Source: Aedes albopictus (Eukaryota; Arthropoda; Insecta; Diptera; Culicidae). From it: a DNA stretch of 64,000 bases. Position numbers and translations under genes: made by a program. The stretch is taken from assembly GCF_035046485.1 (NCBI RefSeq), contig NC_085136.1:220724853-220788852 (forward strand), written 5' to 3'. The notes beneath the pieces were generated by a model. The model did no database searches, was not told where the DNA came from, and saw only the letters and a program-made list of their open reading frames with translations. Shown here in pieces: positions 32,601 to 44,600 of this stretch (position 1 is its first letter; each line of letters opens with the position of its first letter).

Positions 32601-35600
32601 TCCAACGAACGAAGTTTGATTTCTGAAAGCGAGTATTGTTAATGATATGCTAAACTATCTCGTAAACAGTTTCTCCGATAATAATCCGATAATGCAGCCA
32701 ATTGGAGAAAGGCGATTGAAAAATAACGAGACAATGCGCAAGGTCACAAATCCTATATTTTTAAGGAGTTGGACTTACAAAACATTAAATAGTTTCTGTC
32801 ATCACGTAAGCAATATGTAAAATAACTTGACTTGACTAATAGGGCTGTAAATAATATTCGATTATTTAAGTACTTAGTCTACACGAGATTCTCAAAACAA
32901 CGATAAATAAAAGGTACTTAACGGTAGAATGGTTCACAAGGACTAGTTCTCTTTAGAGAACCGTTCAATCGAGAACGATTTCCTTAAAGTTTTACCCATT
33001 ATTTCTAGACCAGTATTAAAAATCAGATCGTATGAAAAATCGCAAAAAGTATAGGAATTTGGAAAACAGAAAAGTTAGTGAATTGAAATTGAGAATTGCT
33101 CTGAAATGTATTATTTTTGTAAAATTCCGGATTCGGAGTGTATTTTCACTAAGAAATTGTGCAACAAATATAAGAAGTGCACTATCGTGAGACTAAAAAT
33201 TTGGATTCTTGTGCAACGTTTAGTAGTTCATGCTCCCGATGTTTAGGGAAAGCAGAGCAGAAATGATGGTGCACTTTGAATCCCGGCACTCCAGAAGTGG
33301 TATCCGAGCACTCGGATTTAAAAATGATAAAAGTTTTGAAAGCAAATCAGATATATTTTCATTGTTGAAAAAACGAATCTTGGCTGACAGGACAATTTCA
33401 TTAGGATTAAGAAGAGGGATGGCAAAGCCAAAAATCAGCATTCGATTCAACATGGCGTTTATTATGTTTGGATGTTTTATTGCTCAATTCATAGGAAAAT
33501 GAGCTTGAAGCCTCGCTGCTGCGTATAATATCATGCAAAGTAATAAACAAAGAGAAACAATCATCAAAACTAATGATTTCAATTGAATAGTGTATTTTTC
33601 AAAATAAGCACTAGCAACGCACGAGCCTTATACCCGAAAATGAAGAATAAGTTATGGTAAACCGACCTATCTGGGACTTGGTTAGTCTTCCTATATTAAG
33701 AATTTAACATTCATAATATGTGTTTTCAGCTCATTAATGTGTTTGCCGAGAACTTGCCGGCATGCACAGTGCGATGCTAAGGAGCCTATGTACAATCTCA
33801 AGTGCTTGTCTCCCTTTTTGCCGAGAGACAGAGATGTATGAATGAATGACGTATGAAGCCTTTTGTAACTTTGCGAGAGACAAATCGCAGCACTAGCTCT
33901 ACTATTGAGGACGCATAGAAGAATGCACAGTGCATTTGATTGATGCTTTCAACTAACAAAAAGACACTTGATAAACTAATTAGAGAGTTTTTGTTTTCAA
34001 CAAAGTTGTTAGGCTTGTCCAGGACTTACAACTGATGGATCGATTGATTTACAATCTTATCAATCTTGCGTAGAGTGCCAAGCACAGAAAAGCACAGAGA
34101 GAGTGCACTCCACAGAGAGTGAGAGACAGGATCTCTAGCACACTGCAAAGGAAGTGTGTAACACACAGCCAACTGCACGTACTCGCTTCCTTCTGATTTG
34201 TTGTGCAGCTTCGTGGAGCGTTTGCGGCGCACAAAGAATTTTGAGTCGCATCCTATCACTGACCCAAAACAGTTCAGTAGAGGCCTCAAGGGTAGAAAAC
34301 TTTAATGGTATGGTATTTGAAGCAGTTAGTATATAATGGTATTCGTCCCTCTTCATAATAAAGAGTGTCTGATCGATAGGCCTGGAAACTAAATACATGT
34401 ATCGAAGATATGAATTCCTCCGAAGAAATATTATTGCATGATGATAGCATTTTACAGAGTTCGATAATACCAACAGAACATTTCTCTCATTATTTTGGTT
34501 TCGTTTCTCTGTATTTCTCTGTAGGCCGATATTCGATTGTACATGGTTGTCGGACGAGTTTTACAGATTGGTTTTAAGAAAAACAGTGTAGCAAGAACTG
34601 ATTTGTTTATTCTCCGAGTAGATTATAGAGCGATCAACAGATAAAACTCGATTAATTGCAAGGGGAAGACAGCTTTTGCCCTTCAACTTGCTCTAAAGGT
34701 AGGCTTAGAGCAGCTCGTGTTACTCGTTTAAGAATGCTCATAGCCACATGTTAATATGTTGGATCCGTGCCTGTTAATGATAGGTTGCAACATGCGTTTA
34801 TATATAAACTCTAGAACGAGACGTGGACGTTCAAAGGTGTCTCTGTTCAGCAGAGCGTGATGCAGCTCAAATCCCAACCACGATCAGGTTTTCTCTGTAC
34901 TGTAAACTTCGTCCAGTTCCTGACCGGATGTAGTGTAAATAACCCGTAAATCGGTGACACGGGAGTACTCATCGCCTGTTAAAGATTGCTGATCTACACC
35001 CAAAAGTAGTTTGTAACGGCTAGATAGCAGTCTGATAATACATAGTAAAGTTGAAAGACTCCAGAAATAGATATCATCTGAAGTCGATAAAAGTGGCTCA
35101 GACTATATAATCTTCCAGTTAGACTGTTATTGTGAGTTTATTAAGTTTAGATCGAAGCTGAGGCGAGATTCGCGAGAAGAGAAAAAATAACGTCAAGTGT
35201 AGCCCAAATTCAGCTGTCATGAAATGACAGTTGCAGCTCGTTGGTTTTGTGACCGAAAACAAGGATCTTTGTCTTATTTTTTTTTAGAGAGGAGGAGGAG
35301 GATGTGTGGAGTGCAATGTATAATAAGCAACATGTCTTTAGCGTATTTTAGAGTGTTGCCCCCAATCTACTAACGAACCGAAAACAGCCTTTTTCCAAGT
35401 AACGCCTAACGCCCTGCTGTCAGCGCGTTGTCAACCAGAACAAGGTTGGCCATGACTTTTCCTCTTTCTTCGGTTGGCCGTCGGACGCACCGGACGCATC
35501 GTTGCTCGCTACAGCAGACCACCAGTGGGTCAAAGCCGGACTTGCTCAGAATTGTTTAATTATGAGCAAAAATACTTAATTTAAATCACTTCTCAGCACT

Positions 35601-38600
35601 ATATACAGGACGAACCGATTTTGCTTTTTTTACTCTGTTGCACTGCGCACATCGATTATTTTGACAGCGCGCATGATTTGTGTTCTCGATGTCAGGTACA
35701 AAATCACGTTTATCGTTGTGCGGGATCTCGCTATCGTGATTTGTGTTCCCAGTTTTTGAAAGCGTTACGAAATGAGCTGTGGAATAGAGCAGCCGTGAAT
35801 TGTGTTCTAGGATTTGGGATTATGCTTATGACAACGGGATCAATGAATCGCATTAACATGAACAAAATCACGAATTGGAGTATGTTTGAGGTTCTGCTTT
35901 ACGTGATATTTTGTTTACATATATTGGAACGGATTTTTCAGCGTGTAGCAACGTGGTTCAGTCCTTTTGTAAGACCTGTGGGATAATCTGGCATCACTAC
36001 CCGGCGAGTGTAAACAAAAGGAGTTCAGTAGGTCGATTCCAGAGGCACGTTCTCCTCCATTTGAGAAATGTGTGCCATATTTCGGTCGTAGACTGACAGG
36101 GAAGGCAAGGTTTACTTTTGACAACCTGAGCGGCTGTTCTCCAGGAGGAGCAGTTCATGGTAGCGTCTGTTGCGGCTAATCGACGTCCGAGTGCCAGGGA
36201 AAAACTCTAAACTCAATTGTGCACTATGATCCTCCGGAAAGTAGCTAGTTGGTGTCTGGCCGTGTGAGCCAGCCGTAAAAAAATCTGCAACATAATACAT
36301 AATAGGAACCGAGACCAACGGTTATTTACGACCCAAGCGAACCCAAAGGACTTGTGATTGAAAACTCGGTACGTGGAACTGCCGAACTCTCAACTTCATT
36401 GGGAGCACCCGCATACTCGCTGGTCTACTGAAGGTCTGCGGATTCGGAATCGTAGCGCTGCAGGAGTTGTGTTTAACAGGATCCATGTTGCTATCGTTCA
36501 GAGATAATCAGCTGGTGGCCGATAGACGAAAGAATGTGGCAGGTTGAGGATTAACTGATTCTTCAACTTCAGCAACGTGCATAGCTCTCACCCTGGAAGC
36601 AGTGATAATGACAAGAACGCAATCTACGCTCAGCCTGAATGCGATTATGACCACTGCCTCCCTCTGCTGTACTTAGGAGTCGTCTCTTTTCTACTCGGTC
36701 TATGGCTGTGTGTCTCCAGCTCCGCACTCTGCGAAGGGTCCGCAGATCGTCCTCTACTTGATCGACCCACCTAGCTCGCAGCGCACCTCGTCTTCTTGTG
36801 CCGGTCGGATAACTCTCGAGAACCATTTTAGTCGGGTTGCTATCCGACATCCTTATGACGTGACCCGCCCACCGTAGCTTCCCGATTTTCGCGGTGCGTT
36901 CGATGGTTGATTTTCTCAGCAGCTAATGCAATTAGTGGTTCAATCGCCTTCTCCAATTCCCGTCTTCCATCTGCACTCTGCCGTAGATGGTACTTCATCG
37001 TGTGGTTACGTATTACGCCAAGTGATTGTAGTTTGCCAAGATGGCTGGGAACGGGTTGATCCAGTGAGTTACGCAATATTGACATCATAATGCGAGGGCG
37101 GCAAAAAGTCGAAAAATCAACTTATGTATTTTGATTTAAATGTATTTTTTTATTTTTTCTCGACATCTGAATAGTCTAATTGAACGTTGTTTATTTTTCC
37201 AGAACTTTAAAGTGGGTGTCCATCATGCTTGAAATTTAGGCTCCCATATAAAATGTATAGAAAAACAAACTTCCTCTAAGTTTTCAAATATGAGCACACA
37301 TTTGTACACATTTGACGCAATATTCATTTTGAAGATTTTTTTGTCAGCTTTCAGAAAACCTAGGGGTTATTTTTCGCAAACTTGCGCAACATATGTTTTT
37401 GGCAAAGAAACAACTAGAAAGCCCTTTTTTTGAATGACTTTTGACCTCCTGCTTATAGTTAGCGTATTGCTTTACTTATACGAATAAAAGAAGATACATG
37501 TATATCTTCAAATTATTACGATTGTATTGCTTCCATTTCTTATCTTTTTATCATTCAACTTTTTATTTTCAAGTCTCAGTCGTCATGAAGCTTTACGGAG
37601 CCATGCAAGCAACTCATACATAGACAAGAGGTCAATGGGAAAACATTTTTATATCTAAATTATTTCCAATATTTTCTCAAACTCTACATTGAAGAAGTAT
37701 CTTTTCATTTGTATCGGCTCAGCTACCATAGTGTGCAACAGAGCCGATGTTTGTTGTAGAATGTTAACATTTTTATGTGTGAAAAGTATTTTAAGACAAG
37801 ACATAAATAGCTATTATGCGCGCAGGTATTCAGCAAGAGTACGTTGACGATGTCTGTGTTCGATTTATGACCGTTCCAGAATATTTTCGTATTTAAAATT
37901 TCAATTGCGATGGTGTCTCTTTGCGCCCTGTTCCTTAATTTTCTCGAAATAAAAAGGACCAATTTCGAATTAGAAAGCACCCTAATATTGATATGTTTGG
38001 TGGCATGAATTCATCAGCATAACTGTTATTGGAAGCAAAAGTTTGATATTCGCGCAAAACGTAACGCGTGGAATGTGTCAAACGTCAAAAAAGGTAAATT
38101 GGCATAGACAATTTTTCAGTAAATAACTACGGATGTCTTTAAAGAACTTTAATAGAAGCTGATGAGCAGATTTTGTTCTAGCTGGGACGTTACGACAATT
38201 AATAGAAGGAAGTTGTTTTAACCCACACATCTTAAATGAAAAAGAGACAACATACTTGAACTTATTAACCCATGTTAAATAATTCAGGTTTTGCAATCGT
38301 TTGCATTACATACTTATGGTAAACTTTTTTTTTGTCCTAAATGAGTAATTACATGCTTTTGTTTTTCTACCGGATATTTTGCCTAATTCAGATAGATCCT
38401 AATTTTCGTCAAACATTAACCAATAACACAATGCTCTGGCTTATTTTACCGGTAGCTATTCGAAAAATATTTCTTTACAATATTGTTCTTAGTATTGATT
38501 CAACATTTTTTGTGTTTATGAATTTTAGTATTTTTTGGAAAAAATAAAGAATTAAATAAATAAGTACTGGTACGAAATTGGTTTAGTTGGTTCAAAAGTG

Positions 38601-41600
38601 TAACGATTAAACGAACCGGTTCTTCTAATCAATTAGGAGGACCTCATATAGGAGAACTTCAACGTTTCTCAAACTGAACAATGTTTTATTTTAACCGGTT
38701 CATAACTAGGTTGGTTTTAGCCAGTTTGCAAAATCATTTAGTTTCATAATTATTTTTAAAGAATGACAGATCTCTTTAAAAATAATTATGTCTTTTACAT
38801 TGACACTGCACAGGCGGAACTTTTTTAATCTTTTCAACAGTTTATCGGATTAGTGAACCGGCTTTCCTTATCACTCATTTTGGTCCTATGTTTAATCGTT
38901 TATTAAAATAAATTATTAATTAACAATTATCAAGCTGGACAGCAAAATTAATTAACCGGTTCATAAATTATTGTTTTTAAAAATCGGCTCTCAAAATTAT
39001 CTTTTTTTTTGTCGAATGGGCATCCATTTACTAGTGGGATGAATTTCTTTATTTTAGCGGTTCGAAAATGAACCGGTTTTCCAAATTACTTATTTTATTT
39101 TTTGTGGAAGGTTAGCCATAAGAAATAATTATTTAACAACCATCCTCAAGAGATATAATGTAATTATTTTACCGAATTAAAAATATATCGGTTTAAACAA
39201 ACCGGTTCAACAAACAATGTATTCTCCACTCGTTTATCATCATAATATATAGAACATCAGCATAATACCAGTTGGACGAAATTCTTGATTTTAGCGGTTT
39301 AAAAGTGAACCGGTTGAGCAAACCGATTCACACAATCACACATTTTATTCATATGTTTTATTTCTCATGAAAATATATTATAAAAAAATAACGATGCCTA
39401 ATCGGAATTATAAAATATTTTTATCCGTTCAAAAATGAACCGGTTCGGCGAAATGAAGATTTCTATTGTACTATTCGCTTCTCACTCAAAAACAAAAATC
39501 TGTTTCTCCATTGGTCAAAAGGAACCAATGGAGAAAACAGATTTTTTTTTGAGTGAGAAGCGAATAGTACAATAGAAATGTTCTAACCCAAAAGGGGGTT
39601 GGAGAGTAAAAATATTCTTAAATTGTACCGACTTTTCGAACCCTCTAAGCAGAATACCCTCATTCGAAGATTCTCAAATTGTCCACTTATCCAGGGGAAC
39701 CAGGATTCCGGAACGGTCCTGAAAGTGGCCAATGTGGCCCATAGGAAGTCGACATGATTTCTAGTTAACGTATTCTAATAAATAATAAAGTTTTTATAAG
39801 CTTTGAACGAATATCATTCATGTTAAGACTTTTTGCCACCTTTTGTATAGAGCCGCATCACTGTGCTTCGGTGCGGATATCACAGTGTGAATACTGAGTA
39901 GACTGGACACAGGATAAATCAGATAGCTTCGCCTGACCGGCCTCTGATTCCCTCATGCTTGTCATGGACTCGGTAATGCGTGTAGCGTAATTCATTAGCT
40001 CTATAACAGATGGCCTAGTCTGGATTATCGGGGTTAAGGTGGATCCTATGTCGAATGTCGCAGTGTGAACGGGCTGTTTCACGATGGACATGCCAGAGAG
40101 CTTCTCCAGAGGTGGCTCTGGGTACTTCAAGGCTGCCACTGTCACAGAGCGGGGCTAGTTCCCACTTGACGTAGCTGCTCGAAACTAGTCGGCTTGGAAT
40201 GACCCTTACCAGTGGATTCGAGATGGACAACGGATATCGTAGAATGGACAATTTAATGCGATCTTGGCTGATTGGAGTGCCACTCGACAGCTACACACAG
40301 GACCAGCTGAGTAGCTTCGTGGGTATGAGCTCTGCATGAAGGGAAGCCCGTTTCTATCCCTTGTGTTGCCGATCTTCACTGCATGGTTTGCCTCGTATCT
40401 CGTTCGCGGTTTCCTCGTACAAGATAAACTACCGAGTTCCTTATAAACTGAATGTTTGGTTGGTCGTTGGATGTCTCAGAAGTTGCCGGTGTCTCTTGAC
40501 TAGACGAGTTGTAGATACCCTTTTTTTAGCGGATTCCACATTGTCGACGGTCGTCGCAACCAGCCAAGCTCACGGATAGCTGCTCTATCCTTAGCAGCCC
40601 ATCTGCAGCTCATCCTGCTACTCGAATTCTTATTCCGGGATGCGGTCCTAGATCTCCTGGTGAAGGCTGCCGTACACCTGGTAGTATAACTTCTACCTTC
40701 TTCTCGTATGCCCGAATGGAAATGGCGCTCTCACCTTCAGTGGATCGCGGTCCGCCTCCACTGTATTCTAAGATCTTCAGTGTGACCTGTTCACGGAGGT
40801 GGATGAGCCAGGGATGCCAGGTGATTTTTCGGAAAAATCTGTATCACTAATTTCAAAAATCTGTATCGCATACAAAACTAAAATAGCCCATCTTGCCCAA
40901 AAATCTGTATTTCATATAAAACAAAATCTGTGTGGATGCTCAAAAATGGAATCCCTGAGTATAACAAACCTCGAAGGTTGGTCGACAAGCCCTTTTTTGG
41001 CCAAGGGAAACATTTCTGCTGGGCGGCTGGTAGCCTCGGAAATCGGCGAAAAATTTTCTGTGTGATATTTCACTCGTCACTCTTGATACCGATCGTCCTT
41101 TGATTGGTAGGATTTCTCGGCTGGTTTTCTCGTAACAAGCAGAACAGAACGCTTCGATGGTAAACCGGGGCCTGTGGGCCGGCATCCCTCCAGAGGTACG
41201 GAACGGGCGACAAAACGCCGAAAGACAAAACGTCGAATGCCAAAACTGTGCACTTCTTAGACTTTTACCAGAAATCACCCGGGTCAATGGCCCTTTAGCT
41301 GCGACGTAACAATGGTTTAACAGTTGCAACGCTGTTGTAAGAGAAACTAAAGATGCTGGATTACAATATACTTTTGCTATGATTTTTTTGAATATCGAAA
41401 ATGTCACCCGTGTATATCGACTTTGTGCAAAGCGTTACTTCATGACGCATTCTACAGTAGTATAATATATATGTTCTCAATTTGCTAATGTTAGCCACTC
41501 AAAAATGTCGAAAGGACAAAACGCCGAAAGAACAAAACGTCGAAGGGAAAAAAGGTCAAAAGGACAAAGCTTCGAATAGAGAAAGAATTGAGATCCTTTG

Positions 41601-44600
41601 AAAGAGAATTTGACATTTGGTCGAAAGACATTTGGTCGAATGGCGTTTGCTCGAATGGCCTTTGATCGAATGACGTTTGGTCGAAAGTACATTTGGTCGA
41701 ACGGACATTTGATCGAAAGACAGGCAACTACTCAATTTTTAATTGGCAATAACCCTAGCATCAGTTAAGACTTTGAGATTCTCACGCTACGGTTCTGGAT
41801 GGAACACATGTGGAGGCACCGCAGTGCCTCAAGCGGGTAGTTCTCGTAACCCTGGCGAGATAGTGTCTCGCAAGGCCTAGGGTATCAAAAACTCTCCGTT
41901 GACTCGGGACCAAATGTTGAGACGCCACAGTGCCTCAACCAGTGAACTCTGAGAGTTACTCTTGGTGTTCCTCTAGGATTTACCTTTAGAATTTCTACTG
42001 GAATATCTCTTGTGTAATACTACATGAATTTCTCTAGTGATTTCTTCCGGAATCCCTGTAGGTAGATTATTCTTTAGAAATTCTTGCTGGGAATTCTTCT
42101 GGAATTAGTTCTAGAATTACTTAAGCCATTTGTGACGGACGATATTTCAGCAGAATTTTTTCCAATTAATCTCCTAGAACTTTTTCTAGGACTTTCTCCG
42201 TGGATTTATCTAGAAGTTTCGTCTTGAATCCGTATACAATGATTTTATCAGTTTTTAGAAGGATTACTCCAGGGGTTTTATCAAAAATTATGCAAGGGAT
42301 GCCTCCAAAAGTTTCTGGTAGGGTATCGCGCCACTTGGGCGGTGGCTTCTATATTTGTCTGTTTTCCACTATAACTCAGTCAATTTTGAACAAATTGACT
42401 TGAAATGTTGTACACGGGTATATACTATACCTATCTCAGCACATTCCAAAAGTTGTGTCAATTGGTTCAAATTTGACTGAGTTATAGTGGAAAACAGACG
42501 AATATAGAAGCCACCGCCCAAGTGGCGCGATTCCCTATACCGGAGATTTCAATAACGATCCCTTCAGAAATTACTCAAGTGATTTATCCGGAAACTGTTC
42601 TAGATGTTTTACCAAAATTTTCCATGAACTTCTGTAGGGTTTCGCTCTGTGATTCCTTGGTAATTCTTTCAGAAATTTCACCAGGAACTGCACCACGGAT
42701 TTCTTCATTGATTCCTCCTGGGATTTCCAGAGGTTTCTCTATGGGTGCTTCCACAGAGAATCCTCTACGGATTTTTCTAGTGATTTTCCTGTGAATTTCT
42801 TTAAGAGGTGTCCGCAGATCTATGTTTTTAATAATATCTTAAACGCCAAGTTTAAAAAAGAAATTTGGCATATTTAGCTAAATCTACTAAAAAAGTGCCT
42901 TCGAGTGGTGTATCCTACAACTTACCTTCTCTAGCCTAAGTAGCTCCATATTGGAAAGTTTGGAGTCTGGGGGTAGTCTTATCGATAGGATGATGTTCTC
43001 TTCGGTGATGTTGAATAATGTCAATATACAAGAGGTCTGCAAAAGAAACCGGAAAACATCCAAAATGCAAATTAATAACTCTGAACCGTCAATACTCGAA
43101 GCGGATGAAGTCCGTTCACCTCATTGTTGATGTGCTGCTGCACATACTGCTGCAGCGCTCGAACAGCGTCCTGAACTCCTAGATTAGTGTGCGGTCTTAA
43201 CAGTGCTTCGTCGGTAGAACTATAACCTAATAACAGAAAAATGCCACCTGGAACGATTCGGAGAAAAGATGGTTAGGAACGGGGACTGATTGTTGAATGA
43301 TTGGGATGTACCTGGTAGCGAATACTCTCCAGGTGGTGGTCGCATACAGATGAACCTGCCCGAATAGCACAGGCATCGCCCCCGATAGGCTTGGTAGGCT
43401 GGCGCAGCGTGACTGTAGTATGCCAGCGACGTCCGACACGGTGCCAGGGGTACACAGAGTGCGTGACATGAAAGCGAAAGTGTTTCTCCAGCCCCGCAGG
43501 TGCATAGCTCACTGCACTCGGCATCGTCCAGCATGTAGAGCTGTTTGGAAGATTGAGAGAATTAGCGTTGTAAGATTCGTCGATGCATGGAAGATTTGCG
43601 GAACTTACCCTTCGACTCTTTCCTTCCGCTATGTGCTGGTCGGACTGTTGCGATCGTTGAACAACGCAATACCCTAAGGAGAAAAGAACCCAGTTATAAT
43701 ACAACTCTCTTATTCTAGATAAAAGTATGGAAACTCACGAATCGGCACCGGCGTAGTCGTTGGCTCTGTAGTTGTCGTCGTAGTGGTTGTCGGAGGAAGT
43801 GTTTCAATTTCAGCTTCCGTCGTCAGCATCTGCAGCACCTGTTCGTCGGGTCGCTGATGGGGTATCCTATTGTTGCCATTCGTATGCCTATAATGGTCTT
43901 CTTCCTCATGATCCTCTTCTTGATGATCGACTTCCGGGAAGGAATGAACGCTTTTGCCCCGGGGTTCGAGCTCTGTGGGATGAAGGTCCAGGTCGGTTCG
44001 AACGATCAACTCATTGCCTTTGTGTACCAGGGTTTCCGGGCGGGTATCAGGAGTTTCGATGTAGTTTGTCTCGATTGGTTGGGCTACGGTTGGCTTCGGA
44101 CGGTACTGTTGGTAAAAAGGATTCTCAGTTATAAGCGTCGATTTAGATCTATGTAGTTATACTCACGACTGGTTTCGGTTTCGTTGGTGGTGGAGTTGGG
44201 GCTTGCGTAGTACGAGTTGTGCGCATTGTCGTTGTGGTAGGTGTCGTAGTCGTGGTTAACAAACCTAGCTCAGCTAGACGTTTCAGGTGGAAATCTTTTT
44301 GGGACTCAACTGCAAAAAATGGTCAAATGGTTAGAAGGCCAAAACAAAGTCATTCAGAAGACTTACCGACACAAGGATTTAACCAGAGTAATCGCTGCCA
44401 ACCGAGACAGTCGTACAGCTGCTGCACTTCCGAACCCTGGCAGGCACAGTTCGTCCGAAGCGGTGTTCCCAGAATACCCAGCATGGCTTGCCTGCAAGCA
44501 CTGGTCTTTCCAGCACACTTTTTCGTTACGCTGTCTACGGCGCAGGATTGCTCGAACACCTCCAGCCGTGAACGGCAGTCATCTTCCTGTCGGCACATTT

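Larger units (their letters stand above)
30512..35548 (+). mobile_element. Non-coding LTR retrotransposon A with hairpin array (5.04 kb)
   Basis: Two 246-bp LTRs (30512-30757, 35303-35548) look identical by eye. They start TGTGTGGAG and end TTGCTCA, and are bracketed by a 5-bp duplication GAATT (30507-30511, 35549-35553). One base after the 5' LTR is TGGCGAACCTGCC, a candidate tRNA primer site. A pure purine tract, 35286-35302, ends at the 3' LTR. The 4.5-kb interior has no gag, protease, RT or integrase motif; its longest frames are 159-195 codons and lie in the repeat array (31030-31735). It therefore looks like a large non-autonomous derivative that depends on another element's proteins. 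Identical LTRs mean recent insertion, here into the last Gfrl intron. Orientation (+) is set by primer site and purine tract. Confidence 0.9.

Noticed and set aside
39858..40251. Two minus-strand ORFs as a possible BEL or gypsy gag
   Set aside because: I could not find any gag, protease or knuckle motif; left unassigned.
43787..44134. Plus-strand ORFs of 115 and 99 codons
   Set aside because: Antisense to the Gfrl Thr-rich linker exon.
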